Shown here piece after piece: positions 23,122 to 34,577 of a stretch of 44,201 bases of DNA; within the stretch, counting starts at the first letter, position 1; each line of letters opens with the position of its first letter. The stretch lies in the NCBI GenBank assembly GCA_019112735.1, contig DXIS01000023.1, forward strand, positions 1 through 44,201, written 5' to 3'. The notes under the pieces are model-generated. The model searched no databases. It was not told the DNA's origin and was given only the letters and a program-made list of their open reading frames with translations. The position numbers and the translations under genes were made by a program. This DNA is from Candidatus Mediterraneibacter guildfordensis. Lineage in GTDB: Bacteria > Bacillota > Clostridia > Lachnospirales > Lachnospiraceae.

Positions 23122-24054
23122 TCAGAATCCGGCTGCTCCCATCCATGCGAGCCCGAATCCAAATCCGAGGAGAGACAGGATAAATGCGGCCGCCAGCATC
23201 AGAGGAAGGATGGAGAAAATGAACCGGGACATGTCTGAAAAGTCAGGCTTTAATGCAAATGTCCCGGTTTTTGTATCCTGATACAGCAGGCACGGTTCAC
23301 CGATCTGATATTTCTTTTTGCTTACGTCTGCAGTGGAATACCACTGGGCGGATCTTTCCGGGCACTGATATGGAAAAACAAACAGTGGGAAGTAGTCTGT
23401 TGAGTCGGTGGTAACCTCTTTACGTATCATTCCGGCGAAGTGGGCATCTGTCTCCTGATACCTGCCGGCCAGGTGTTTCACGGCAATGATCAGAGGACGG
23501 AACAGCGGCTGCAGGCACAGGGGCAGCAGGAAGCGGATACAGAGCACGCCGGCTGTGAACATAAGAAATCCGGCGGTGATGTATAGGAGATTTCCGTATA
23601 CATTTGGGTGGTCCACATGATAATCGGAAATACCGACCAGGACCTGCCGGCCTTTGACTAAAAATATACCTCCAACCGCAAAGCTGATCAGAGCAAAGAT
23701 GGAAAACAGGATCCACCAGTATGTGACTTCTCTGCGGGGGATCCAGCTGCCGCTCACCGGGCGATAGAATACAGGAACCGTTTCATTCAGGCGCGGAGAG
23801 TCGATGATGCCTTTGTAGATTTTCACTTTGCGGCACAGCTGTCCCTGATAATCGAATTCAAATGTGACCTTTGCGGAAGAGGAAGCATCCTCGATGATGT
23901 TTGCACTGATCATAGGCGTCGTGTACTGAACGGCGCTTATTTTCGCATTCAGGCGGGCAGCAGTCGCCCATTCTGCGAACCGGCGGAATCCGGTAACGGT
24001 AAGGTATGCAAAGAGAAGTCCGAGCAGAAATGGGATCAGGATATACAATAACAT
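23122..24054 (-). CDS. membrane protein with a DUF3592-like extracytoplasmic domain
   Basis: At 310 residues, I place the start at ATG 24054 because GGAGG lies 8 bases upstream; a farther ATG at 24069 overlaps that site. There are four hydrophobic segments (near residues 2-19, 112-133, 160-190 and 285-305). Between helices one and two is a beta-type stretch with VTFEFDYQGQLCRKVKIYKG, as in DUF3592 proteins. Function unknown. It stands alone between dacF and the metal regulator, in the opposite direction to dacF. Confidence 0.6.
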   Translation of the reverse strand: MLLYILIPFLLGLLFAYLTVTGFRRFAEWATAARLNAKISAVQYTTPMISANIIEDASSSAKVTFEFDYQGQLCRKVKIYKGIIDSPRLNETVPVFYRPVSGSWIPRREVTYWWILFSIFALISFAVGGIFLVKGRQVLVGISDYHVDHPNVYGNLLYITAGFLMFTAGVLCIRFLLPLCLQPLFRPLIIAVKHLAGRYQETDAHFAGMIRKEVTTDSTDYFPLFVFPYQCPERSAQWYSTADVSKKKYQIGEPCLLYQDTKTGTFALKPDFSDMSRFIFSILPLMLAAAFILSLLGFGFGLAWMGAAGF

Positions 24055-24162
24055 ATTGAAAACCTCCATTTGTAACTTCTTTATATGTAAGAAATATTAT
24101 AACGGCCGCAGGGAAACAGCAGGTTTTATCCATGTAAACTTTTGGTAAAATCAATAAATCAT

Positions 24163-24930
24163 TTATTTTTGACAGTGCCTGCGGTAATCCGTGGGCAGTG
24201 TTTTCGTGATGTCCTTAAATGCTGCGGAAAATTTGCTCTGGCTCTCATACCCCATGCTCCGGGCGATATCTGCAATGCTCTGATCCGTCTCCCGCAGCAT
24301 TTTCGCCGCCTCTTTCATACGGTACTGCTTCATATAGGAAGCCACGGGCATGCCGTATACCGCCTTGAAGGTGGTCTTCAGGGCGGCGGTGTTGATCAGG
24401 TATTCTCTTGCCAGTTCATCAATCGTGTAGCGTTTCCCCGGATCTTCCGTCAGGCGGTCATGGATCTTCCGGATCACGGCTTCACAGCCGTCCGGGGCGG
24501 CATTCTTTTCTTTTGTATGATCCGCAGTATCCGCTGTCTCAGCTGCCTCGTCTTCCGGGCAGGTGATCCGGCCCAGCTTCTCGATCATGTGGTGCAGCAT
24601 CTGGGCCAGCTCCGTATCCGCCGTTTTATAATACATTTCTTTCCCTTCGCGGCGGCTGACGATGAGCCCGCTGCTCTTCAGGATACGGAGGTGATGGGAG
24701 ACGGCGGGGCTGCTCATATTGACGATGGCGGCGATGTTGACCACGCATTCCTCGCAGTGGCAGAGCAGCCAGAAGATGCGCAGCCGGCTGGGGTCGCCCA
24801 GCTGCCTCATGGCTTCGGACACGCCGGAGATCTCGGCTTCCGCCGGCAGGTGTTTCCATATCTTTTCTTCATTATGATGCCCGTGGTCGTGGGGCAGCGT
24901 TATTTCATTCATATTACTCATATCACTCAT
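24163..24930 (-). CDS. ArsR-AraC fusion metal-responsive regulator
   Basis: At 255 residues from ATG 24930 (GGAG 8 bases upstream). Residues 14-19 are His-rich (HDHGHH). Residues 36-115 are an ArsR/SmtB winged helix with the metal site CHCEEC (Cys57, 59 and 62) and the recognition helix SSPAVSHHLRILKSSGLI. After an acidic linker, residues 165-255 form an AraC helix-turn-helix pair with IADIARSMGYESQSKFSAAF. ArsR proteins release DNA when metal binds; AraC domains usually activate. It is divergent from an HMA chaperone and a P1B-ATPase, with one clear operator between them, so it most likely controls Zn/Cd/Pb efflux. The fusion is uncommon but known in Firmicutes. Confidence 0.87.
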   Translation of the reverse strand: MSDMSNMNEITLPHDHGHHNEEKIWKHLPAEAEISGVSEAMRQLGDPSRLRIFWLLCHCEECVVNIAAIVNMSSPAVSHHLRILKSSGLIVSRREGKEMYYKTADTELAQMLHHMIEKLGRITCPEDEAAETADTADHTKEKNAAPDGCEAVIRKIHDRLTEDPGKRYTIDELAREYLINTAALKTTFKAVYGMPVASYMKQYRMKEAAKMLRETDQSIADIARSMGYESQSKFSAAFKDITKTLPTDYRRHCQK

Positions 24931-24989
24931 ACAGATTGCTCCAATCAGAATTATATTTCTCCCGAACGGAAGTAAACACATTTAACTAC

Positions 24990-25047
24990 TTGACTTATTA
25001 TAGCGCAGGAAGTACATTATAGTCAACGATTAAACAATTATTTAATC
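24990..25047 (+). promoter_or_regulatory. metal-efflux promoter and ArsR-type operator
   Basis: TTGACT (24990-24995), 17 bases, TACATT (25013-25018) is the promoter. A perfect 20-bp inverted repeat, GATTAAA-CAATTA-TTTAATC (25028-25047), begins about 3 bases beyond the expected transcript start. ArsR/SmtB operators have this type of symmetry and AT content. Bound repressor would block initiation. A tandem AATCATAAAACAAA pair follows it before the ribosome binding site. Confidence 0.7.
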
Positions 25048-25086
25048 ATAAAACAAAAATCATAAAACAAAAAGGAGAAAGATAAG

Positions 25087-25305
25087 ATGAAAAAGACGTA
25101 TAAGATTGATGTGGACTGCGCGAACTGTGCAAATAAAATGGAGCAGGCGGCGAAGGATACGGCCGGCGTGAAAGATGCGGTGGTGAACTTCATGACGCTG
25201 AAGATGAGTGTGGAGTTTGAAGAGGGACAGGATGCGAAAGCCGTCATGCAGGAAGTGCGCAAAAACTGCAAGAAAGTGGAAGACGACTGCGAGATATTCC
25301 TGTAG
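25087..25305 (+). CDS. heavy-metal-associated (HMA) domain protein
   Basis: This 72-residue single HMA domain has metal-binding CxxC at Cys11 and Cys14 (DVDCANCANKM), the position used by CopZ and by the N-terminal domains of Zn/Cd ATPases. A second Cys pair lies near the end (KNC...DDC). The ATPase in the same operon has no N-terminal HMA domain, so this may be its detached metal-binding domain or chaperone. AAAGGAG precedes the start. The ATPase follows 82 bases later. Confidence 0.88.
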   Translation: MKKTYKIDVDCANCANKMEQAAKDTAGVKDAVVNFMTLKMSVEFEEGQDAKAVMQEVRKNCKKVEDDCEIFL

Positions 25306-25387
25306 GCCGCGATGCGGTTCCGCGCCGGAAGGCGTGACATTTTCAGGCAGATATTTTTCAGACCGTTATTGAAGAGAGGAATAAGAC

Positions 25388-27289
25388 ATGAATAAGAAGC
25401 AGAAGAAAATGCTGATCCGGATCCTTCTGTCCGCGGCCATGCTGATCGGCTTCAATTTCCTGCCGGTCACCGGCCTGGTCCGGTTCGTCCTGTATCTGAT
25501 CCCCTATGTGGTGATCGGGTATGACATCCTGGTCAAGGCGTTCAAGGGGATCAAGAACCGGCAGCCTTTTGACGAGAGCCTTCTGATGGCTATCGCCACT
25601 CTCGGCGCCATTGTCCTTGCCATTTACAGCGAGGTCGTTGAGCATGAGGCGGGCGATTACGTGGAGGCCATCGCCGTAATGCTGTTCTACCAGGTGGGCG
25701 AGTGGTTCCAGAGCTACGCCGTGGGGAAGAGCCGCCGGAATATCAGCGACCTGATGGACATCCGGCCGGATTATGCGAATATAGAAGCAGACGGGAAGCT
25801 CAGCCAGGTGGACCCGGATGAAGTGGAGCCGGGCTCCGTGATCGTGGTGCAGCCCGGGGAGAAAGTGCCTATCGACGGCGTGATCGTCGAGGGCAGTTCC
25901 ACCCTCAATACAAGCGCACTGACCGGGGAGAGCCTGCCCCGCGATGCGAAAGAGGGCGACGAGATCATCAGCGGATGCATCAATATGACCGGCGTTTTGA
26001 AGATCCGGACCACGAAAGAATTCGGAGACTCCACCGTCTCGAAGATCCTGGACCTGGTGGAGAATGCCAGCTCAAGGAAGTCAAAATCCGAGGCATTTAT
26101 CACAAGATTTGCACGGATCTATACCCCGGCGGTCGTTTACAGCGCCATAGCCCTTGCGGTGCTGCCGCCCCTGGTGCGCATGTTTGGCATGGGGATTGCC
26201 GCGGATTGGGGCACCTGGATCTACCGGGCGCTGACCTTCCTTGTCATCAGCTGTCCGTGCGCGCTGGTCATCAGCATTCCTTTAAGCTTCTTTGCGGGGA
26301 TCGGCGGCGCCAGCAACGCGGGCGTCCTTGTGAAAGGCTCCAACTATCTGGAGATCCTGTCACAGACGAAGTATGTTGTATTTGATAAGACAGGCACTCT
26401 GACCCAGGGTGTGTTTGAAGTCAACGCAGTCCATCACAATAAGATGGAAGAGGAAAGATTGCTCGAGTACGCGGCATTGGCGGAGAGTGCTTCTTCGCAT
26501 CCCATCAGCAGGAGCCTGCAGCGGGCATACGGTAAAGAGATCGACCGGAGCCGCGTGACGGATATCCAGGAGATCAGCGGAAACGGCGTCATGGCAAAAG
26601 TGGATGGGATAAGTGTGGCGGTTGGAAACGCGAAACTGATGAAGCGGCTGGGCGTACAGTGGATCGACTGCCATCATGCCGGAACGATTATTCATATGGC
26701 AATCGATGGGGAGTACGCCGGGCATATCGTTATTTCCGACATCGAGAAGCCGGGCGCAAAAGAAGCGGTCCGGGCGCTTCGGAAAGCCGGGGTGGAGAAA
26801 ACCGTAATGCTGACCGGCGACGCCCGCAAAGTGGCGGACCATGTGGCGGCGGACCTGGGCATCGACGAAGTTCATGCAGAACTGCTCCCGGCTGACAAAG
26901 TATCCAAAGTAGAAGAACTGCTCGCGCAGAAGCCGGACAAAGGAAAACTTGCCTTCGTCGGTGACGGCATCAACGACGCGCCGGTCCTCTCCCGGGCGGA
27001 CATCGGCATCGCCATGGGCGCCATGGGATCCGACGCGGCCATTGAGGCAGCGGACATCGTCCTCATGGACGACGATCCGCGGAAGATCGCGAAAGCGATC
27101 CGGATCTCCCGGAAATGCCTCCGCATCGTATACGAAAACATCTGGTTCGCCATCGGCATCAAACTCGTCTGCCTCGTGCTGGGCGCAGTCGGTATCGCCA
27201 ACATGTGGCTCGCCATCTTCGCGGATGTGGGTGTCATGATCATCGCAGTGCTCAACGCGATTCGGGCACTGTTCGTAAAAAAACTGTAG
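25388..27289 (+). CDS. P1B-type Zn/Cd/Pb-exporting ATPase
   Basis: At 633 residues, it has the intramembrane CPC motif (Cys289, Cys291), phosphorylation Asp333 in DKTGTLT, the SSHP nucleotide-domain motif, the TGES actuator loop, and GDGINDAP. Near the C terminus a Lys in GIKLVCLVLG and an Asp in FADVGVMI match the P1B-2 class (ZntA/CadA). It exports divalent Zn, Cd or Pb from the cytoplasm. It lacks the usual N-terminal HMA domain, which is encoded just upstream as a separate gene. Regulation is through the ArsR-AraC operator. Confidence 0.92.
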   Translation: MNKKQKKMLIRILLSAAMLIGFNFLPVTGLVRFVLYLIPYVVIGYDILVKAFKGIKNRQPFDESLLMAIATLGAIVLAIYSEVVEHEAGDYVEAIAVMLFYQVGEWFQSYAVGKSRRNISDLMDIRPDYANIEADGKLSQVDPDEVEPGSVIVVQPGEKVPIDGVIVEGSSTLNTSALTGESLPRDAKEGDEIISGCINMTGVLKIRTTKEFGDSTVSKILDLVENASSRKSKSEAFITRFARIYTPAVVYSAIALAVLPPLVRMFGMGIAADWGTWIYRALTFLVISCPCALVISIPLSFFAGIGGASNAGVLVKGSNYLEILSQTKYVVFDKTGTLTQGVFEVNAVHHNKMEEERLLEYAALAESASSHPISRSLQRAYGKEIDRSRVTDIQEISGNGVMAKVDGISVAVGNAKLMKRLGVQWIDCHHAGTIIHMAIDGEYAGHIVISDIEKPGAKEAVRALRKAGVEKTVMLTGDARKVADHVAADLGIDEVHAELLPADKVSKVEELLAQKPDKGKLAFVGDGINDAPVLSRADIGIAMGAMGSDAAIEAADIVLMDDDPRKIAKAIRISRKCLRIVYENIWFAIGIKLVCLVLGAVGIANMWLAIFADVGVMIIAVLNAIRALFVKKL

Positions 27290-27291
27290 CA

Positions 27292-27417
27292 GGTGTAAAT
27301 GAGGGTATACAGCTTACAAAACAGATTCTGCAGTTATCTCATCAAGGAGAATCTCCGGCAGAGATAGCCAGAAAATGCAACATAACACTTGAACAGGTAA
27401 AAAAGATACTCGAATAA
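27292..27417 (+). pseudogene. short C-terminal helix-turn-helix fragment
   Basis: Just past the ATPase, an open frame of about 40 codons without a start codon reads QILQLSHQGESPAEIARKC and ends VKKILE, a pattern seen at the end of Lachnospiraceae proteins with a terminal HTH. No ribosome binding site is present. It is probably the leftover tail of a lost gene. Confidence 0.35.
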
Positions 27418-27459
27418 ATATAATACAGCTCGATGCAGTCCGCCATTCTTATAAAAGCC

Positions 27460-27488
27460 TTGACTAACCGCTATTTTCTTTTTATAAT
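27460..27488 (+). promoter_or_regulatory. promoter of the ileS T-box leader
   Basis: TTGACT, 17 bases, TATAAT, close to sigma-A consensus. Transcription would begin near 27,495, at the base of the T-box stem I. Confidence 0.75.
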
Positions 27489-27494
27489 TACTTT

Positions 27495-27780
27495 GTGTGA
27501 ATTTCAACAGCAAAGGCTGTGACGGAGACAGTAGGTTTTACCTGAACATCCCAGCGAGCCGGGGGATGGTGCGAGCCCGGCATCAGTAGAGTATTACCGA
27601 AGATCACTCCCGAGCCGCAGTCCAGAAGGCGCGCCGGATCGTCCGGTGAGAGTAAGGGCTGACGTGAGTTCCCGCGTTAGGGGAATCCATATAGAAGGCG
27701 CATGCGCCGGAGTATGCAGTAACAGGTGGTTAAAACGAGAGAGATGGCTTTCGTCCTTTTACGGACGGAAGCCTTTTTTT
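27495..27780 (+). promoter_or_regulatory. T-box riboswitch, isoleucine-specific
   Basis: The leader contains the usual landmarks in order: a stem I with the AGTAGG segment; a specifier loop around GAAGATCAC with the codon ATC (27603-27605), which pairs with the tRNA-Ile anticodon; a T-box bulge TGGT (27727-27730) complementary to the ACCA end of uncharged tRNA; and a terminator, GGCTTTCGTCC with GGACGGAAGCC (27746-27773), plus seven T. Uncharged tRNA-Ile stabilises the antiterminator and lets transcription reach ileS. The T-box end is 447 bases before the ileS start codon, which is unusually far. Confidence 0.88.
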
Positions 27781-27817
27781 CTGCCGGGATCAGGAAGCTT
27801 TCAGCAGCTGACAATGC

Positions 27818-27953
27818 CTGACCGGACAGATATGTCCATTGCGGACGCGCTTTCGCTCGGGCCGCAGCGCAGCGGACACATAAGGCTGCAAAGAACGCAG
27901 CCCAAGTGCCGGCGCTGCTCTACGGTCCTTAATGAACATATCTGTCCGGTCAG
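27818..27953 (+). repeat. structured repeat, copy A
   Basis: A 136-bp unit bounded by 23-base arms that pair with one mismatch (27818-27840 with 27931-27953). Inside are a GGAC/GTCC stem, a local GCG-CGC hairpin (GAAA loop on the other strand), a 7-bp stem (27864-27870 with 27913-27919) and an apical hairpin (27884-27889 with 27897-27902). It is related to copy B, which is in reverse orientation. Hand alignment of a 112-base core gives 92 identities, and 14 of the 20 differences form seven compensatory base-pair changes. It lies in the ileS leader after the T-box terminator. Confidence 0.88.
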
Positions 27954-28069
27954 ACCTGCAGCAAACCGTAAGTAACCCGACACCCGGCAGGGAAAAAGGG
28001 CTTCCCCAATCCGGGAAGGAACAGAAGTTCCCGTCTCTCCCCGTTTTGAATGAAGTTCCGTTCTGGATG

Positions 28070-28206
28070 GCCCGATGTGAGGATATGTCCATTAAGGGCC
28101 GTAAAAGAACGCCGGCACTTAGACCGTGTTTTTTACGGTCTTATGTGTCCGCTGCGTTCTGTCCCGAGCGAGAGCGCGCCCGCAATGGACATATCCTCAC
28201 GCGGGC
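28070..28206 (-). repeat. structured repeat, copy B (inverted relative to A)
   Basis: The unit has 17-base perfect terminal arms (28077-28093 with 28184-28200), extended by GCCCG/CGGGC. It carries the same internal stems as copy A with different but still complementary bases. Its plus strand shows GCGAGAGC, a GNRA-type hairpin, so plus may be the functional RNA strand for this copy. It ends just before the ileS ribosome binding site. The two copies could pair with each other in the transcript. Confidence 0.88.
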
Positions 28207-28227
28207 CTGGTAGAAAGGAAAATCAGT

Positions 28228-31383
<3,156 letters not shown>

Positions 31384-31387
31384 AAAA

Positions 31388-33862
31388 ATGTTCAGCAAAA
31401 GATTCGAGAAAGAAGCATTTAAGGAGACGGTAAAGGACAATGTGAGAGCCCTTTACAGAAAAACGATCGAGGAAGCGACCCCGCAGCAGCTGTTCCAGGC
31501 AGTGTCCTATGCGGTAAAAGACGTTATCTTTGACGACTGGTTCGCGACACAGAAGGCCTATGATGAGGCGGACGCAAAGACTGTTTACTACATGTCCATG
31601 GAGTTCCTGATGGGCCGTGCCCTCGGAAACAACCTGATCAATATGAAAGCGTACAAAGGCGTGAAGGAAGCCCTTAGTGAAATGGGCATCGACCTTGACG
31701 TGATCGAGGACCAGGAGCCGGATGCGGCGCTCGGAAACGGCGGTCTGGGAAGACTGGCGGCATGTTTCCTTGACTCCCTGGCGACTCTGAACTACCCGGC
31801 TTACGGCTGCGGCATCCGCTACCGTTACGGTATGTTCAAGCAGAAGATCGAGAACGGCTACCAGAAGGAAGTGCCGGACGACTGGTTAAGAGAGGGCAAC
31901 CCGTTCGAACTTCGCAGAGAAGAGTATGCGAAGGAAGTGCGTTTCGGCGGAAACATCCGTTTTGAGAGAGACCCGGTAACAGGTAAAGACAACTTCATCC
32001 AGGAGAACTATGAATCCGTACTTGCAATCCCGTATGACATGCCGATCGTCGGATACGGCAACCACGTGGTAAATACGCTGCGCGTATGGGATGCGAAAGC
32101 GATCACAGACTTCAAGCTGGATGAGTTCGACAGAGGAAACTACCACAAGGCGGTAGAGCAGGAGAACCTGGCGAAGCTGATCGTTGACGTTCTTTACCCG
32201 AACGACAACCACTATTCAGGAAAAGAGCTCCGTCTGAAACAGCAGTACTTCTTCATCTCCGCCAGCCTGCAGGAGATCATTGCGAAATATAAGAAGAAAC
32301 ACGACGACGTGCGCAAACTGTATGAGAAAGTCGTGATCCAGATGAACGATACCCACCCGACGGTAGCGGTTCCGGAGCTGATGAGACTCCTCATCGACCA
32401 GGAAGGCTTAAGCTGGGAGGAAGCATGGGATGTGACCACGAAGACCTGCGCGTACACGAACCATACGATCATGGCAGAGGCGCTTGAGAAATGGCCGATC
32501 GACCTGTTCTCCAAACTGCTTCCGCGTATTTACCAGATCGTGCAGGAGATTGACCGCCGGTTCCTCATCAAAGTCCGCGAGATGTATCCGGGCAATGAGC
32601 ACAAGGTGAAGAAGATGGCGATCCTTATGGACGGCCAGGTGCGCATGGCAAATATGGCGATCATTGCAGGCTTCTCCGTAAACGGCGTGGCAAGGCTCCA
32701 CACGGACATCCTGAAGACGCAGCAGCTCAGAGACTTCTATGAGATGATGCCGGAGAAGTTCAACAACAAGACAAACGGCATCACCCAGAGACGTTTCCTC
32801 GCTCACGGCAACCCGCTTCTCGCAGACTGGATCACAGACAAGATCGGCGACGGCTGGATCACGGACCTGTCCCAGATCGCGAAGCTGAAACCGTACGTAG
32901 AGGACGAGACGGCGAGACGCGAGTTCATGGAGATCAAATACCAGAACAAAGTCCGCCTTGCGAAATATATCAAAGAGCACAACGGGATCGATGTTGACCC
33001 GCGCTCCATTTTCGACGTGCAGGTAAAACGTCTCCACGAGTACAAGAGACAGTTCCTCAACATCCTGCATATTATGTATCTGTACAACCAGATCAAAGAG
33101 CATCCGGAAATGAGCTTCTATCCGAGGACATTTATCTTCGGCGCGAAAGCGGCAGCAGGCTACCTGAGGGCTAAAGAGACGATCAAGCTGATCAACTCTG
33201 TTGCAGAGGTTGTCAACAACGACCGCAGCATCAACGGCAAGCTGAAAGTCGTATTCATCGAGGATTACCGTGTATCCAACGCAGAGATCATCTTCGCGGC
33301 GGCTGACGTCAGCGAGCAGATCTCCACGGCGTCCAAGGAGGCTTCCGGTACAGGAAACATGAAGTTCATGCTCAACGGTGCGCCGACCCTTGGAACCATG
33401 GACGGTGCGAACGTAGAGATCGTTCAGGAGGTAGGCGCGGAGAACGCATTTATCTTCGGACTGAGCTCAGAAGAAGTGATCAACTACGAGAACAACGGCG
33501 GCTACAATCCGCAGGAGATCTATTTCAACGACTGGGAGCTGAAACGGGTGGTAGACCAGCTTATGGACGGCACCTACTCACACGGCGACCACAACATGTA
33601 CATCAATCTGTACAACTCTCTGCTCAATACCCAGAGCACGGACCGTGCGGATATGTACTTCATCCTCAAAGACTTCCGCTCCTACGCAGACGCGCAGAAG
33701 AGAGTGGAAGAAGCCTACAGAGACCAGAACCGCTGGTCAAAGATGGCGATGATGCAGACCGCATGCAGTGGCAAATTCTCTTCCGACCGTACGATCGAAG
33801 AGTATGTGGCGGATATGTGGCACCTTAAGAAAGTAGAAGTTCCGGCAGGCGAAGACGAATAG
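31388..33862 (+). CDS. glgP: glycogen/alpha-glucan phosphorylase
   Basis: At 824 residues, from ATG 31388 behind AAGGAAG. It contains ALGNGGLGRLAACFLDSLA, the active-site KRLHEYKRQ block, and the pyridoxal-phosphate lysine (Lys659) in SGTGNMKFMLNG. It releases glucose-1-phosphate from glycogen or maltodextrin using phosphate. It starts only 4 bases after ileS, so part of its expression should depend on the ileS T-box. That would tie glycogen use to isoleucine starvation unless an internal promoter exists, and I see no clear one. It is followed 11 bases later by a membrane-protein gene. Confidence 0.95.
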   Translation: MFSKRFEKEAFKETVKDNVRALYRKTIEEATPQQLFQAVSYAVKDVIFDDWFATQKAYDEADAKTVYYMSMEFLMGRALGNNLINMKAYKGVKEALSEMGIDLDVIEDQEPDAALGNGGLGRLAACFLDSLATLNYPAYGCGIRYRYGMFKQKIENGYQKEVPDDWLREGNPFELRREEYAKEVRFGGNIRFERDPVTGKDNFIQENYESVLAIPYDMPIVGYGNHVVNTLRVWDAKAITDFKLDEFDRGNYHKAVEQENLAKLIVDVLYPNDNHYSGKELRLKQQYFFISASLQEIIAKYKKKHDDVRKLYEKVVIQMNDTHPTVAVPELMRLLIDQEGLSWEEAWDVTTKTCAYTNHTIMAEALEKWPIDLFSKLLPRIYQIVQEIDRRFLIKVREMYPGNEHKVKKMAILMDGQVRMANMAIIAGFSVNGVARLHTDILKTQQLRDFYEMMPEKFNNKTNGITQRRFLAHGNPLLADWITDKIGDGWITDLSQIAKLKPYVEDETARREFMEIKYQNKVRLAKYIKEHNGIDVDPRSIFDVQVKRLHEYKRQFLNILHIMYLYNQIKEHPEMSFYPRTFIFGAKAAAGYLRAKETIKLINSVAEVVNNDRSINGKLKVVFIEDYRVSNAEIIFAAADVSEQISTASKEASGTGNMKFMLNGAPTLGTMDGANVEIVQEVGAENAFIFGLSSEEVINYENNGGYNPQEIYFNDWELKRVVDQLMDGTYSHGDHNMYINLYNSLLNTQSTDRADMYFILKDFRSYADAQKRVEEAYRDQNRWSKMAMMQTACSGKFSSDRTIEEYVADMWHLKKVEVPAGEDE

Positions 33863-33873
33863 GAGGGATCGGG

Positions 33874-34524
33874 ATGGATTTCGGCTATAACTACAGTTAC
33901 GATTATGATTATAATGTACCGGTTTATTCGGACAGCGGATCCGAGGTCCTTTCGGTCCTCATAGGGAGCTACCTGATCATCCTGGGCGGCGCCCTCCTTA
34001 TCATGCTGGTGGGATATGTTTTCCATTCCATCGGCATGTACACCATCGGAAAGCGCATGGGTAAAGCCCATCCGTGGATGGCGTTCATACCCTTTGCGAG
34101 AGATTACTTTCAGGGCGAGCTGGCCGGCCCGATCCGTCTGAAGAATAAAGAGATCCGCAATCCGGGCATCTGGAACCTGGTCCTGCCGATCATCTTCAGC
34201 GCGGTCACCGGGGTGTTGACAACCGTTATGATCGTTGGCACTGTGATGGGGCTTCTCGCAGCGGATACGATGTGGAGCGCGGGCGCGCTGGCAGGAACCG
34301 TGATGAGCCTGATCATGTTCTATGTGGCGCTGATCGTATTTTCCGTCGTATATTCGGCGGTCTACATGGTGCTGAAGATCCTGATCAACCGTCAGATCTT
34401 TGCGGCATTTACGACAGACAACATGTCAGTCGTACACGCGGTCCTGTCATCGGTCATTCCGCTTTATGAAGCATTCTGCACCTTTGTGTTCAGAAATAAA
34501 GAATTCAACGAAACAGCCGTATAA
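33874..34524 (+). CDS. membrane protein of unknown function
   Basis: At 216 residues with AGGAGGGA before the start. An N-terminal Tyr/Asp-rich stretch (NYSYDYDYN) precedes four hydrophobic helices (near 27-52, 104-128, 136-162 and 190-205). The loop between helices one and two has GMYTIGKRMGKAHPWMAFIPF, a pattern I know from small Lachnospiraceae membrane proteins without assigned function. It follows glgP by 11 bases and is followed by a terminator, so it ends the ileS-glgP transcript. Confidence 0.7.
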   Translation: MDFGYNYSYDYDYNVPVYSDSGSEVLSVLIGSYLIILGGALLIMLVGYVFHSIGMYTIGKRMGKAHPWMAFIPFARDYFQGELAGPIRLKNKEIRNPGIWNLVLPIIFSAVTGVLTTVMIVGTVMGLLAADTMWSAGALAGTVMSLIMFYVALIVFSVVYSAVYMVLKILINRQIFAAFTTDNMSVVHAVLSSVIPLYEAFCTFVFRNKEFNETAV

Positions 34525-34538
34525 TGCATGAGATCATG

Positions 34539-34577
34539 CAGCCCTTCATAGTATGAAACTGTGGAGGGCTGTTTTTT
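34539..34577 (+). terminator. terminator whose 3' arm contains the spoIID ribosome binding site
   Basis: CAGCCCT (34539-34545) pairs with AGGGCTG (34565-34571), followed by six T that touch the ATG of spoIID at 34578. The only Shine-Dalgarno-like sequence for spoIID, GGAGGG (34563-34568), is partly inside the 3' arm. Confidence 0.75.

Noticed and set aside
27299-27369. ATG-started small gene after the metal ATPase
   Set aside because: The frame from ATG 27299 is short and has no ribosome binding site; only the other frame shows a recognisable HTH tail.
28126-28227. Longer N terminus of IleRS
   Set aside because: The extension is encoded by repeat B; ATG 28228 has the ribosome binding site and matches the usual protein start.
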